DNA from: Algorimicrobium hallyeonense | GTDB taxonomy: Bacteria; Bacteroidota; Bacteroidia; Flavobacteriales; Flavobacteriaceae | Reading direction: 5' to 3' | DNA: 64,000 nt | NCBI RefSeq assembly: GCF_042657385.1 | Contig: NZ_JBHSLA010000001.1 | Location: 372,001 to 436,000 of the forward strand | In this document: piece after piece, positions 26,887 to 36,039 of the stretch | How the letters are laid out: every line of letters starts with the position of its first letter | Position numbering within the stretch: the first letter of the stretch is position 1 | Notes under the pieces: model-generated | What the model was told of the DNA's origin: nothing | Seen by the model: the letters and a program-made list of their open reading frames with translations, nothing else | Database searches by the model: none | Translations under genes and position numbers: made by a program

Positions 26887-28395
26887 ATGTCAAAAGTTAC
26901 AGGTAAAGTTGCACAAATTGTAGGTCCAGTTATTGATGTTGAATTCGGAGCTGGTTCTGAACTTCCAAAAATTTACGATTCATTAGAAATTAAAAAAGCT
27001 GATGGGTCTTTATTAGTATTAGAAGTACAATCTCACATCGGTGAAGATACCGTTCGTACTATCGCGATGGACTCGTCAGATGGTTTAAGTAGAGGAACCG
27101 AAGTTGTTGCAACAGGTGCACCAATTCAAATGCCTATTGGTGAAGATGTTTACGGACGTCTTTTTAACGTAATTGGTGATGCTATTGATGGTATTGGTGA
27201 TTTGCCAAAAGCGGGAGCTGCTGGTTTACCAATTCACAGACAAGCACCAAAATTTGAAGATTTATCAACCTCGACAGAAGTTTTATTCACAGGTATTAAA
27301 GTAATCGATTTAATTGAGCCTTATGCAAAAGGTGGTAAAATTGGTTTATTTGGTGGTGCTGGTGTAGGTAAAACCGTATTAATTCAAGAGTTGATTAACA
27401 ATATTGCAAAAGGACACGGTGGACTTTCTGTATTTGCAGGTGTTGGTGAAAGAACACGTGAAGGAAATGATTTACTTCGTGAAATGTTAGAGTCAGGAAT
27501 TATCCGTTATGGTGAAGATTTTATGCATTCTATGGAAAATGGTGGATGGGATTTATCTAAAGTTGATAAAACTGCCATGAAAGAATCCAAAGCAACTTTC
27601 GTTTTCGGACAAATGAATGAGCCTCCTGGAGCACGTGCACGTGTTGCATTATCTGGTTTAACTATTGCAGAATATTTCCGTGATGGTGCTGGTGAAGGCC
27701 AAGGTAAAGATGTACTTTTCTTCGTAGATAACATTTTCCGTTTTACACAAGCGGGTTCTGAAGTATCTGCATTACTTGGACGTATGCCATCTGCCGTAGG
27801 TTACCAACCAACTTTAGCAACTGAAATGGGTGCCATGCAAGAACGTATTACATCAACAAAAAGAGGTTCCATTACATCTGTACAAGCGGTTTACGTACCT
27901 GCAGATGATTTAACGGATCCTGCGCCTGCTACAACCTTTGCTCATTTAGATGCAACAACTGTATTGTCTCGTAAAATTGCCGAGTTAGGTATTTATCCTG
28001 CTGTAGATCCATTAGATTCTACATCTCGTATTCTTACTGCTGATATTTTAGGTGATGAGCATTATAATTGTGCACAACGTGTAAAAGAGTTATTACAGCG
28101 CTATAAAGAATTACAAGATATTATTGCTATTCTTGGTATGGAAGAATTATCTGAAGAAGATAAAATGGCTGTTGGTAGAGCAAGACGTGTACAACGTTTC
28201 CTATCACAACCTTTCCATGTAGCAGAACAATTTACAGGCCTTAAAGGTGTTTTAGTTGATATTAAGGAAACAATTAAAGGATTTAATATGATTATGGATG
28301 GGGAGTTAGATCACCTTCCAGAAGCAGCCTTTAACCTTAAAGGAACAATTGAAGAAGCTATTGAGTCTGGTGAGAAAATGTTAGCGGAAGCTTAA
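26887..28395 (+). CDS. atpD: ATP synthase F1 subunit beta
   Basis: Catalytic subunit of F1, making ATP at the cytoplasmic face of the membrane. The 502-residue protein has Walker A GGAGVGKTV, the catalytic GERTREGND loop, Walker B VLFFVDNIFRFTQAG and the DELSEED-region equivalent EELSEEDK. Only atpC follows; the other F0F1 genes are not in the window, matching the split arrangement usual in Bacteroidetes. The preceding terminator and promoter support independent transcription. Confidence 0.98.
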   Translation: MSKVTGKVAQIVGPVIDVEFGAGSELPKIYDSLEIKKADGSLLVLEVQSHIGEDTVRTIAMDSSDGLSRGTEVVATGAPIQMPIGEDVYGRLFNVIGDAIDGIGDLPKAGAAGLPIHRQAPKFEDLSTSTEVLFTGIKVIDLIEPYAKGGKIGLFGGAGVGKTVLIQELINNIAKGHGGLSVFAGVGERTREGNDLLREMLESGIIRYGEDFMHSMENGGWDLSKVDKTAMKESKATFVFGQMNEPPGARARVALSGLTIAEYFRDGAGEGQGKDVLFFVDNIFRFTQAGSEVSALLGRMPSAVGYQPTLATEMGAMQERITSTKRGSITSVQAVYVPADDLTDPAPATTFAHLDATTVLSRKIAELGIYPAVDPLDSTSRILTADILGDEHYNCAQRVKELLQRYKELQDIIAILGMEELSEEDKMAVGRARRVQRFLSQPFHVAEQFTGLKGVLVDIKETIKGFNMIMDGELDHLPEAAFNLKGTIEEAIESGEKMLAEA

Positions 28396-28404
28396 ATCTA
28401 GTAT

Positions 28405-28462
28405 GCAGTTTGCAGTAGCAGTTTGCAGTAGCAACTGATTGCTGAATCCTGAATACTGAATA
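28405..28462. repeat. Two short tandem repeat blocks between atpD and atpC
   Basis: Positions 28405-28430 hold two perfect copies of the 13-mer GCAGTTTGCAGTA, and 28442-28462 hold three copies of the 7-mer CTGAATM (M = A or C). They lie in the 77-bp atpD-atpC gap. They look like simple slippage-type repeats and form no obvious hairpin. Confidence 0.8.
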
Positions 28463-28472
28463 CTTATAAAAT

Positions 28473-28766
28473 ATGTATTTAGAAATTGTATCGCCAGAGG
28501 CAACGATATTTAGTTCGGAAGTGGACTCTGTAACAGCACCAGGTGTTGATGGTGAATTCCAAATGTTAAACAATCACGCACCTATTGTATCTATTTTAAC
28601 TGAAGGTACTATTAGAATTAATACCCATACACAAAGCCATTTGGTTTTTGATGAGTTACACGGTTCTATTATTCCTCATAAAGACGATAAGAAGGTACTG
28701 ACAGTTGCAATCAATTCTGGAACCCTTGAAATGAAAGATAATAAAGTGATTATTTTAGCAGATTAA
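28473..28766 (+). CDS. atpC: ATP synthase F1 subunit epsilon (short form)
   Basis: A 97-residue epsilon subunit comprising only the N-terminal beta-sandwich (MYLEIVSPEATIFSSEVDSV, GEFQMLNNHAPIVSIL). The two C-terminal helices of longer (about 130-residue) epsilons, which can extend and inhibit the enzyme, are absent; the gene is intact and ends at a terminator, so this is the native form. It connects gamma to the c-ring. Short epsilons are common in Bacteroidetes. Seventy-seven bp with small tandem repeats separate it from atpD. Confidence 0.93.
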   Translation: MYLEIVSPEATIFSSEVDSVTAPGVDGEFQMLNNHAPIVSILTEGTIRINTHTQSHLVFDELHGSIIPHKDDKKVLTVAINSGTLEMKDNKVIILAD

Positions 28767-28791
28767 TTGCTAATTAAAGATTATAAATAAT

Positions 28792-28822
28792 AAAAAGACC
28801 TTACTTCCCGTAAGGTCTTTTT
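28792..28822. terminator. Strong terminator after atpC
   Basis: A perfect 13-bp stem (AAAAAGACCTTAC, 28792-28804, and its complement, 28810-28822) with a TTCCC loop. A- and T-rich flanks make it usable in both directions, though the symporter gene to the right ends 136 bp away. Confidence 0.85.
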
Positions 28823-28957
28823 ATATTACACCTAAAGGTAAATAGTGTTCATTTATAGCTTATTTTAAAACTATTATTTTAGGTACCACTCTCCTATTTT
28901 CATCTTTAAATTCAACGTTTTCATAAGTACTTATTAACTTAAATAATCCATTGTAAA

Positions 28958-30769
28958 TTAAAGCACATTCACTTTAATCTTCTTCCATAACTTAACGAGC
29001 ATAAATCCAAAAATAATTGAGGCGCCTGTTAGCAAAAGGGCATGGAGATAATCCCCATAAATAAAATACCCTGTTGCAAACATGACACTGTAAATCATGG
29101 CACACCCCACTAACATAGCTAAAATGCCTGATGGTACACTCCACCCTTCTTTGGTATCCACTACTTCCACATTATCAGCACGTGCTTCATGAACCACTTT
29201 ATTCCAACCTGGACCGCCTGGTTGAATTTTCTTATAAAATTTCTGCAATACTGTTTTGCTTTCTGCTTGCGTTAAGAATGTTACCGCAACCCATACTATA
29301 GTCGTTACTAAAACAATCATGGGGAATTTTGCCCATCCTGGCATGAGTGCATCATCACCAAAACAATAGGTTCCCAAATCTGTAAAATTCAAAATAATAG
29401 AGACAAATCCGGATACAAACATAGCCGAAATTTCACTCCATGCGTTTATGCGCCACCAAAACCAGCGCAAAATAAAAATCAAACCAGTTCCTGCTCCAAA
29501 CATTAAAATAATATCAAACAGTTGTAAGGCATTTGTAAGAACCAATGCTAATAACGCACTACAAACCATTAAAACAATAGTCGCAATTCGTCCTACAGCA
29601 ACCAATTGCTTTTCCGAAGCATCTGGCTTAACTTGCTGTTTGTAATAATCGTTTACTATATAGGACGCGCCCCAATTTAGGTGTGTTGAAATGGTACTCA
29701 TATAAGCCGCAACCAACGACGCTAATACCAAACCTAGTAAACCACTTGGCAACTTGGTAAGCATAGCGGAATACGCTAAATCGTGACCTAATTTATCTTC
29801 AGCAACTAAAGGAAAGGCTTCATGAATACTGGCAATATCCGGAAATACCACCAAGGATGCTAATGCCACAATAATCCAAGGCCAAGGACGCAACGCATAA
29901 TGCATGATATTAAAAAAGAAAGTCGCACCAATAGCATGATTTTCATTTTTTGCGGCCAACATACGTTGGGCAATATAACCACCACCTCCAGGTTCCGCTC
30001 CTGGATACCAAGAGCTCCACCATTGTACCGCTAACGGAATAATCAATAAAGTAATGAGCGCTTCAGTATTGGTAAAATCTGGTAGGATATTTAATTTATC
30101 CGCTACATTTTCATGCTGCAACATGGCTTCCAATCCACCTACTTCAGGCAAACCCACTAAATAATAGGCAGCACCTAACGCACCAGCCATAGCCGTAAAG
30201 AATAAAATAAAATCTGTATAAACAACACCTTTAAAACCACCCAAAGCACTAAAAATAACGGTTATGGTTCCAGCATATATAACGGTTTCCCAAGGTTGTA
30301 AGCCCAACAGAATAGCACCAATTTTTATGGCTGCTAAGGTTACGGCAGACATGGCTAAAATATTAAAAATAATGCCTAGATAAATGGCGCGAAAGGCTCT
30401 TAAAAAACGCGCTGGTTTTCCACCATAGCGCAATTCATAAAACTCGATATCTGTGTTGACTTCCGATTTTCGCCACAACTTCGCATATACAAATACGGTT
30501 AATAAACCTGTTAGCAGAAACGCCCACCAAACCCAGTTTCCAGAAACCCCATTGGTTCTCACAATATCGGTTACTAAATTGGGTGTATCCGTAGAAAAGG
30601 TTGTTGCTACCATAGAAACTCCTAACAACCACCAAGGCATATTCCGTCCTGACAAAAAATACTCGGAAGCCGATTTTCCAGATTGCTTGGAAACGTAAAT
30701 TCCTATAAAAAGCGTAATTGCAAAAAATATAATAATTAAAGAGACATCAAGTACAGATAATTCTACCAT
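28958..30769 (-). CDS. Sodium:solute symporter family protein
   Basis: A 603-residue inner-membrane transporter of the SSS (SLC5) family with about 13-14 membrane segments. Recognisable pieces are GKSASEYFLSGRNMPWWLLG near the N-terminus, the Na-binding region FSTDTPNLVTD, and the long helix-8 region ASLVAAYMSTISTHLNWGAS. Substrate cannot be assigned from sequence; neighbouring genes give no hint. It lies 38 bp downstream of the UmuD-like gene on the same strand, so the two could be cotranscribed. Confidence 0.9.
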   Translation of the reverse strand: MVELSVLDVSLIIIFFAITLFIGIYVSKQSGKSASEYFLSGRNMPWWLLGVSMVATTFSTDTPNLVTDIVRTNGVSGNWVWWAFLLTGLLTVFVYAKLWRKSEVNTDIEFYELRYGGKPARFLRAFRAIYLGIIFNILAMSAVTLAAIKIGAILLGLQPWETVIYAGTITVIFSALGGFKGVVYTDFILFFTAMAGALGAAYYLVGLPEVGGLEAMLQHENVADKLNILPDFTNTEALITLLIIPLAVQWWSSWYPGAEPGGGGYIAQRMLAAKNENHAIGATFFFNIMHYALRPWPWIIVALASLVVFPDIASIHEAFPLVAEDKLGHDLAYSAMLTKLPSGLLGLVLASLVAAYMSTISTHLNWGASYIVNDYYKQQVKPDASEKQLVAVGRIATIVLMVCSALLALVLTNALQLFDIILMFGAGTGLIFILRWFWWRINAWSEISAMFVSGFVSIILNFTDLGTYCFGDDALMPGWAKFPMIVLVTTIVWVAVTFLTQAESKTVLQKFYKKIQPGGPGWNKVVHEARADNVEVVDTKEGWSVPSGILAMLVGCAMIYSVMFATGYFIYGDYLHALLLTGASIIFGFMLVKLWKKIKVNVL

Positions 30770-30807
30770 AAATCGTGACCGTTTTTCTTTGGAATAGTTA
30801 GGCTAAC

Positions 30808-31248
30808 TTACACTTTTTTAATCACATTAGTAACAATACCCCAAATAACAAAATCGTTTTCTTCCGTAATTTTTATGGGTTGATACATGGCATTTTCTGG
30901 CTGTAACCAAACACCATCTTTTTCAACACGCAGGCGTTTTACCGTAAATTCGCCATCTAAGAAACAAACAGCAATTCGGTTATTTATGGGTTCTAAACTT
31001 CTATCAATAACCAGTAAATCATTATCATCTAAACCAGCATCTATCATACTCTGCCCAGAAACACGTGCGTAAAATGTGGTCATTTTATTTTTGACCAACA
31101 TACTGTCTAATGACAAACGTTCCTCATTAAAATCTTCAACTGGCGCAGGAAATCCTGCTGATATTCCAGTATCAACAAAAACAGCTCCTGTATTCACAGA
31201 TAAATCAGGTGTAAAGAAAGTCAAGGGATTGGCGGTTTGAAGTCTCAT
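30808..31248 (-). CDS. umuD: UmuD-like S24 autoprotease, orphan
   Basis: A 146-residue protein of the LexA/UmuD peptidase family without a DNA-binding domain, so UmuD-like rather than LexA. Self-cleavage would occur at Ala31-Gly32 (ISAGFPAP), and the Ser-Lys dyad is Ser67 (SGQSM) and Lys104 (FTVKRLRV). UmuD', made after RecA-stimulated cleavage, joins UmuC to form translesion polymerase V. No umuC lies beside it: downstream is a symporter and upstream a divergent DUF2007 gene. A partner elsewhere in the genome is expected. Confidence 0.9.
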   Translation of the reverse strand: MRLQTANPLTFFTPDLSVNTGAVFVDTGISAGFPAPVEDFNEERLSLDSMLVKNKMTTFYARVSGQSMIDAGLDDNDLLVIDRSLEPINNRIAVCFLDGEFTVKRLRVEKDGVWLQPENAMYQPIKITEENDFVIWGIVTNVIKKV

Positions 31249-31450
31249 GGTTTTGGTTTTGAATTATTTATGTCATGCAATAATTTGAATTTGATATGTG
31301 AAGGAATCATGTACTAGATTTCATCAAAATAATGCCATTCAAGTGTGTGCGGTATAAATCTAATAATAAATTCTGAAATCAGACGATAACTAGGTGAAAT
31401 CTAAAGAATTTATATTTTAAAGGAAAATTCTTTCCGTATTTTTACATATT

Positions 31451-31864
31451 ATGGAAGACACCTTTAAAACCATTACTGTATTTCAGTACACCACAGAAGC
31501 CGAAATTATAAAAGGCAGACTAGAAGCCGAAGGCATCGAGGTATTTTTAACGGACTACACAACAATTGACACCAACCCAATTGTCAGTAACGCTATTGGA
31601 GGCGTAAAACTGAAAGTATGTGCCGAACAGGAAGCTGAAGCTATTGCCATTTTAAAATCTATTTCTAGTTACTCCTTGGATAATGATGGTCATGCCATTA
31701 GTTGCCCAAATTGCCAAGAAACTAAAATAGAACTATTTTCAACTATTAAAGATTTAAAATCCTTTATGGCATTTTTAGTAGGCTTTGTTTTTGGCACATT
31801 GCCATTTCACACACGGTATAACTACCGTTGTGAGAATTGTAAAACAGAATTCCCTATAGAATAA
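31451..31864 (+). CDS. DUF2007 (putative signal-transducing) protein with zinc ribbon
   Basis: A 137-residue protein. The N-terminal half (about 7-75) is a DUF2007 domain (TVFQYTTEAEIIKGRLEAEGIEV), seen in PII-like small proteins. The C-terminal part has one hydrophobic segment (FMAFLVGFVFGTLPF) between two CxxC pairs (CPNCQE and CENCKT), consistent with a membrane-tethered zinc ribbon. No function is established. It is divergent from the UmuD-like gene across a 202-bp gap that shows a weak TATTTTTA -7-like element at about 31434. Confidence 0.75.
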   Translation: MEDTFKTITVFQYTTEAEIIKGRLEAEGIEVFLTDYTTIDTNPIVSNAIGGVKLKVCAEQEAEAIAILKSISSYSLDNDGHAISCPNCQETKIELFSTIKDLKSFMAFLVGFVFGTLPFHTRYNYRCENCKTEFPIE

Positions 31865-31874
31865 ATTGCGCGTT

Positions 31875-33380
31875 TTAATCACCCTTTTGGCTAACCACAG
31901 CATCATAACTTGTTTTTAATTTTTGGACAACTACGCCAATATCGGCTTCATTTAAATGGCCAAATCCAAGTCTAATAGCGCAAATATCTTTATTTTGATA
32001 GAGAATGGTTTTGGGTAAAAACAAATCGTTTTCTTTGGCTTTTTTAGTCAATTCAACAAGCGAAATCCGCGGTTCTAATCGCAACCAAATAGCCAAACCG
32101 CCTGCAGGTAGTTCCCAAGTGGCACGCGATTTAAAATGTTCTTTTAGTTGTTCGATCAAATAATCACGTCTTTGCTTATAAACAGTAATATTCTTTTTAA
32201 TTAACCGATGAATTTCGCCTTCCGAAATAAGTTCAGAAAGCATTTGCTTCTGGATTAAATCGCCTTGTTTATCTAGTATTTGTAAATAGTTTTTCGCTTC
32301 GTTTATAATCGTCTCTGGAGCAACTACAAATCCGATTTGAAAACTCGGAAAAAACGACTGTCCTAATTTCCCTAAATAGATTACAACACCATGCGCATCC
32401 GAACTTGCCATAGGTAACATGGCTGAGCCTTCAAATTGAAAATCATAATCAAAATCGTCTTCAATAATCGCAAATTGATAGGCTTTTGCTAATTGCAATA
32501 ATTTTAAACGTCTTTCAGCACTCAACGTTACAGTTGTTGGATAATGCCTGTGCGCACAAACATATACACACCTGATGCTGCGCTTGGTAAAATGGGTTTT
32601 AATATAATCCACATCAATCCCATGCTCGTCCACTGGAATGGTGATAATATTAGCACCAGCTTGTTGAAAAATCATATTCGATTTATAGTGACTTAAATCG
32701 GCTACCAAAACCACATCGGCTTGTTTTATTAAAAGTTGCGACACGATATATAAACTCATTTCCGTACTTCGTGTGCTCATAATATTTTGCGGTTTAATAT
32801 GAAAACCACGTGTGGCGTTTAAATAATTACTTAAGTGTAAGTTAAAGGTTGTTGCCGATTGCTCATTTGTCTGATTCCATTTAGAAATTAAAGGCGCGCG
32901 TTTCATAGATGCACTATACCAGCGAGAAAATTGATGCGTTGGATGCAGCCTTAAATCAGGTTGACCATCATTAATCACATAATTAGTAACCGATATTTCC
33001 TGGGTTGACGCTAAATTAAACGACGATTGAAATGGAAATCCGGTTGTATTTGGATAATCACGCAACTTTTCTAAACCTTGAGATGTAGCTTTTATACTTG
33101 CCGTTTTTTGTTCCGGCATCAAGACAAAAGTCCCCTTATTTGGCATGATTTCCACCCAACCTTGAGATGCTAATTCTTCATAAACAGCCACAGCTGTATT
33201 TCTATTAATGGAAAGTATATCACTTAAAATACGTGTGCCTGGCAAAGCGGTTCCTTCAATTAAATAACTTCGTTGAATGGCATTAATAATTTGCTGCGCA
33301 ATTTGAATATACACCGCCGTTACTTGCGATTTTTCGAAGTGAATTAATTTTTTTAATAAATCATTAACCGGACTATTCAT
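31875..33380 (-). CDS. MocR-type GntR regulator with aminotransferase-like domain lacking the PLP lysine
   Basis: A 501-residue protein with a GntR winged helix (about 15-85: QIAQQIINAIQR, LSINRNTAVAVYEEL) and a fold-type I aminotransferase domain (about 130-490). DDFDYDFQFEG matches the PLP-binding aspartate region. The expected Schiff-base segment (family form GTFSKTLFPSLRLG) here reads GKLGQSFFPSFQIG, with Gln341 at the lysine position and Gln for the phosphate-contacting Arg. PLP binding is therefore doubtful. It is divergent from the TonB receptor at 33461 by 80 bp, the usual position of a MocR target. Confidence 0.85.
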   Translation of the reverse strand: MNSPVNDLLKKLIHFEKSQVTAVYIQIAQQIINAIQRSYLIEGTALPGTRILSDILSINRNTAVAVYEELASQGWVEIMPNKGTFVLMPEQKTASIKATSQGLEKLRDYPNTTGFPFQSSFNLASTQEISVTNYVINDGQPDLRLHPTHQFSRWYSASMKRAPLISKWNQTNEQSATTFNLHLSNYLNATRGFHIKPQNIMSTRSTEMSLYIVSQLLIKQADVVLVADLSHYKSNMIFQQAGANIITIPVDEHGIDVDYIKTHFTKRSIRCVYVCAHRHYPTTVTLSAERRLKLLQLAKAYQFAIIEDDFDYDFQFEGSAMLPMASSDAHGVVIYLGKLGQSFFPSFQIGFVVAPETIINEAKNYLQILDKQGDLIQKQMLSELISEGEIHRLIKKNITVYKQRRDYLIEQLKEHFKSRATWELPAGGLAIWLRLEPRISLVELTKKAKENDLFLPKTILYQNKDICAIRLGFGHLNEADIGVVVQKLKTSYDAVVSQKGD

Positions 33381-33460
33381 AAGTTTAAAACTGGACTAGT
33401 TTAGTGATCCGGAAAGTTACGACTTTTGCCACCTTATAAAAAACACGAATTACCATTCTT

Positions 33461-35275
33461 ATGAAATTATTTCCGTTAGTTACCTTATTGCTTATTTTTT
33501 CGTTTAAAGGAAACGCCCAAGAATCACCACAGCAGGCTCTAGATTCCGTTGTTATCACGTCCAGCCGAATTGATTTACCTTTTAAAGAAAACTCTAGAAC
33601 CATTTCCATTATAACAAGTGCCGATATAAAAAACAGTGCTACCACTAATGTTGCCGATTTATTACAACAAGTTGCAGGTGTTGATGTCAGGCGTCGTGGA
33701 GCCGATGGTACCCAAGCCGATTTATACATTCGTGGTGGTAGCTTTGACCAAACCTTATTGCTTATTGATGGCATGAAACTAGAAGATGCACAAACAGGGC
33801 ATCACACCTTAAATATGGCATTGCCTTTAGAAGTTATTGAGCGCATTGAAGTTATAAAAGGTCCTGCAGCGCGCGTGTTTGGCCAGAATGCCTTTACAGG
33901 TGCTATTAATATTATCACAAAAAAACAAACAGATAATATGGTGTCGCTTGGTGTACAAGTTGGTTCTTTCGGTCAGAAAAATGCGGATATTACAGTTGGA
34001 AGCAACTTGGAAAATTCGTCTCATATTATTAGTGTCTCTCGCAATCTATCTGATGGTTACCGTTACAATACGGATTATGATAATCAAAGTTACTTTATTA
34101 AAAGTATGTTTAATAAGAATAAACTGCCCATTTCATTTATTGCTAATTATCAAGAACGCAAATTTGGTGCTAATGGTTTTTATGCATCACCAGCTGCAAA
34201 AGATCAATATGAAGAAACCCAAACCAGCTTGGTTGGTTTTTCAACAGAAATAAAATCGGAAAAATTTACCTGGAAGCCACGTTTATATTGGCGTAGAAAC
34301 CAAGATATGTACGTGTTTATTCGAGATAATCCATCGGTTTATAGAAATTTACATCAAACCAATAAAATTGCAGCTGAAGTCAATGCATCCTATAAATCAG
34401 CATTAGGAATTACGGGTTTTGGTGTCGATTTATCACAAACCTATATTGCTAGTAATAATTTAGGCAACCATAACCGTTTTGCTACCAACCTATTTTTAGA
34501 ACATCGGTTTACGTTTTTAAATGATGCACTTTCAATAACACCAGGAATTGCGGTTAGTTATTTTTCTGACTTTAAATTTCATGCTTTTCCAGGTGTGGAT
34601 ATCGGTTATCAAATGTCGGATAATTTTCAATTGTATGGAAACATCGGTTACACCTATCGGGTTCCAACCTACACGGATTTGTATTATTCAAGCCCAACAG
34701 AATTGGGTAATGACAATTTAGATCCGGAAGAAGCCATTTCGGAAGAATTTGGCATAAAGTTTCATCATAAAGGATTCCGTATTTCTGGTGCATTTTTTAA
34801 CAGAGATTCTAAAAAATTAATCGACTATGTAAAGGACGATATTGCAGATCCATGGCAAGCCACTAATATAGCGGAATTGAATACTATGGGTTTTGAAGCA
34901 CAAACAGATTACACCTTTTTCATGGCCAATTTTACGCAGAACATGAGTTTTGGCTACACCTTTTTAGAAGACGATTTAAAAGATGTATCATCTAACTTTT
35001 CACGCTATTCAATAAACTCGTTAAAGCATCAATTTGTGGCAACTTTTAGGAGTCAATTTTTCAAAAACCTATCACAATCCATCGTATATCGTTATGCCGA
35101 ACGGACTATTGGTGACAGTTACAATGTGTATGATGCCAGTATTAATTACGAATTCAACGCCTTTCAGTTTTCAGTAACCGCTAACAATATTTTTCAAGCA
35201 GACTATACAGAAACCAATTTAGTACCTGCTGTAAAAGGGCTTGTTTTGTTCGGATTAAAATACAACTTTAAGTAG
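33461..35275 (+). CDS. Small TonB-dependent receptor, BtuB-like
   Basis: A 604-residue outer-membrane receptor with a signal peptide (about 1-19) and no carboxypeptidase-like extension. The N-terminus has a likely TonB-box region (LDSVVITSSRI), a plug with VDVRRRGADGTQADLYIRGGSFDQTLLLIDGMKL, then VIKGPAARVFGQNAFTGAINIITKK, and a barrel ending FGLKYNFK. Size and plug resemble BtuB, but no cobalamin riboswitch is present in the 80-bp upstream region, so vitamin B12 is only one option. The divergent MocR-type regulator suggests amino-acid or vitamin B6-related control (inference). Confidence 0.9.
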   Translation: MKLFPLVTLLLIFSFKGNAQESPQQALDSVVITSSRIDLPFKENSRTISIITSADIKNSATTNVADLLQQVAGVDVRRRGADGTQADLYIRGGSFDQTLLLIDGMKLEDAQTGHHTLNMALPLEVIERIEVIKGPAARVFGQNAFTGAINIITKKQTDNMVSLGVQVGSFGQKNADITVGSNLENSSHIISVSRNLSDGYRYNTDYDNQSYFIKSMFNKNKLPISFIANYQERKFGANGFYASPAAKDQYEETQTSLVGFSTEIKSEKFTWKPRLYWRRNQDMYVFIRDNPSVYRNLHQTNKIAAEVNASYKSALGITGFGVDLSQTYIASNNLGNHNRFATNLFLEHRFTFLNDALSITPGIAVSYFSDFKFHAFPGVDIGYQMSDNFQLYGNIGYTYRVPTYTDLYYSSPTELGNDNLDPEEAISEEFGIKFHHKGFRISGAFFNRDSKKLIDYVKDDIADPWQATNIAELNTMGFEAQTDYTFFMANFTQNMSFGYTFLEDDLKDVSSNFSRYSINSLKHQFVATFRSQFFKNLSQSIVYRYAERTIGDSYNVYDASINYEFNAFQFSVTANNIFQADYTETNLVPAVKGLVLFGLKYNFK

Positions 35276-35295
35276 GAAGCTATTGCATTGTTCTA

Positions 35296-35327
35296 AATCT
35301 AACAGGTTTTAAAAAGCCTGTTAGGTT
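35296..35327. repeat. Palindromic element, possible terminator
   Basis: A hairpin with arms CTAACAGG (35299-35306) and CCTGTTAG (35317-35324), extendable at the base by AAA/TTT pairs, and a T4/A5 run in the loop. It lies 23 bp after the BtuB-like receptor stop. It could terminate that gene or be a dispersed intergenic palindrome. Confidence 0.6.
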
Positions 35328-35451
35328 TGCATAGGTCTGGGCTTGTTTTGTAACAAAAATCTATTTAAAGCTACTTATATAATAAATTCTTTAAATGCAT
35401 TGTAGGAATGCCTTAAAGGTTTATATTTAAAACTTATAATCTGTACATGTT

Positions 35452-36021
35452 ATGATGGAGTGGTTTTCAGCTTTAGAATTATTTGCGAAATTTTATTGGG
35501 CAATAGCATTAATTGGTTCGCTTTTCTTTTTATTTATCATCATTACAACCTTTATGGGTGCTGATGGCGGCGAAGATATTGATGATATTAACGCAGAAGC
35601 TGGTATTGAATTTCAATTTATCACCTTTAAAAACCTCGTCGGTTTCTTCACCATTTTTGGCTGGAGTGGAATTGCCTGTTTAGATGCTGGCCTTTCAAAA
35701 CCTGTAACCGTTATTATTTCATTCATTAGTGGTTTATTAATGATGACCATTATGGCGGCCATGTTTCACTACATGAAAAAATTAACTTCTAGTGGTACCT
35801 TAGATTATAAAAATGCTATTAATGCGGTTGGCGAAGTATATTTAACTATAGGCGCTAATCGGTCCAAAATTGGTAAAGTCAGTGTTAATATCCAAGGATC
35901 GCTTCGCGAATTAGATGCTTTAACCGATTGTAAAACCGCCCTTAAGTATGGAACCGTTATTACTGTTTTAGACGTAACTTCTAATGGTATTTTAATAGTT
36001 GATACGCATAAAACCACATAA
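35452..36021 (+). CDS. NfeD-like membrane protein with OB-fold domain
   Basis: A 189-residue protein with three hydrophobic segments (about 15-35, 60-80 and 82-105) and a soluble C-terminal OB-fold-like domain (AVGEVYLTIGANRSKIGKVSVNIQGS). This is the architecture of the short NfeD partners of flotillins (YuaF type). It lies 18 bp before the flotillin gene, the classic NfeD-flotillin arrangement for membrane microdomains. The serine-protease domain of long NfeD proteins is absent. Start could be 35452 or the next codon, 35455. Confidence 0.85.
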   Translation: MMEWFSALELFAKFYWAIALIGSLFFLFIIITTFMGADGGEDIDDINAEAGIEFQFITFKNLVGFFTIFGWSGIACLDAGLSKPVTVIISFISGLLMMTIMAAMFHYMKKLTSSGTLDYKNAINAVGEVYLTIGANRSKIGKVSVNIQGSLRELDALTDCKTALKYGTVITVLDVTSNGILIVDTHKTT

Positions 36022-36039
36022 ATCTAACTCCTTAACCTT

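Noticed and set aside
28405..28462. CRISPR-like array
   Set aside because: Units are 13 and 7 bp with no spacers; these are simple tandem repeats.
33381..33460. Cobalamin riboswitch before the BtuB-like receptor
   Set aside because: The gap is only 80 bp, too short for a cobalamin riboswitch, and no B12-box-like motif was seen.
34572..34793. Minus-strand open frame inside the BtuB-like receptor gene
   Set aside because: It is a shadow of the receptor coding sequence with unnatural composition.
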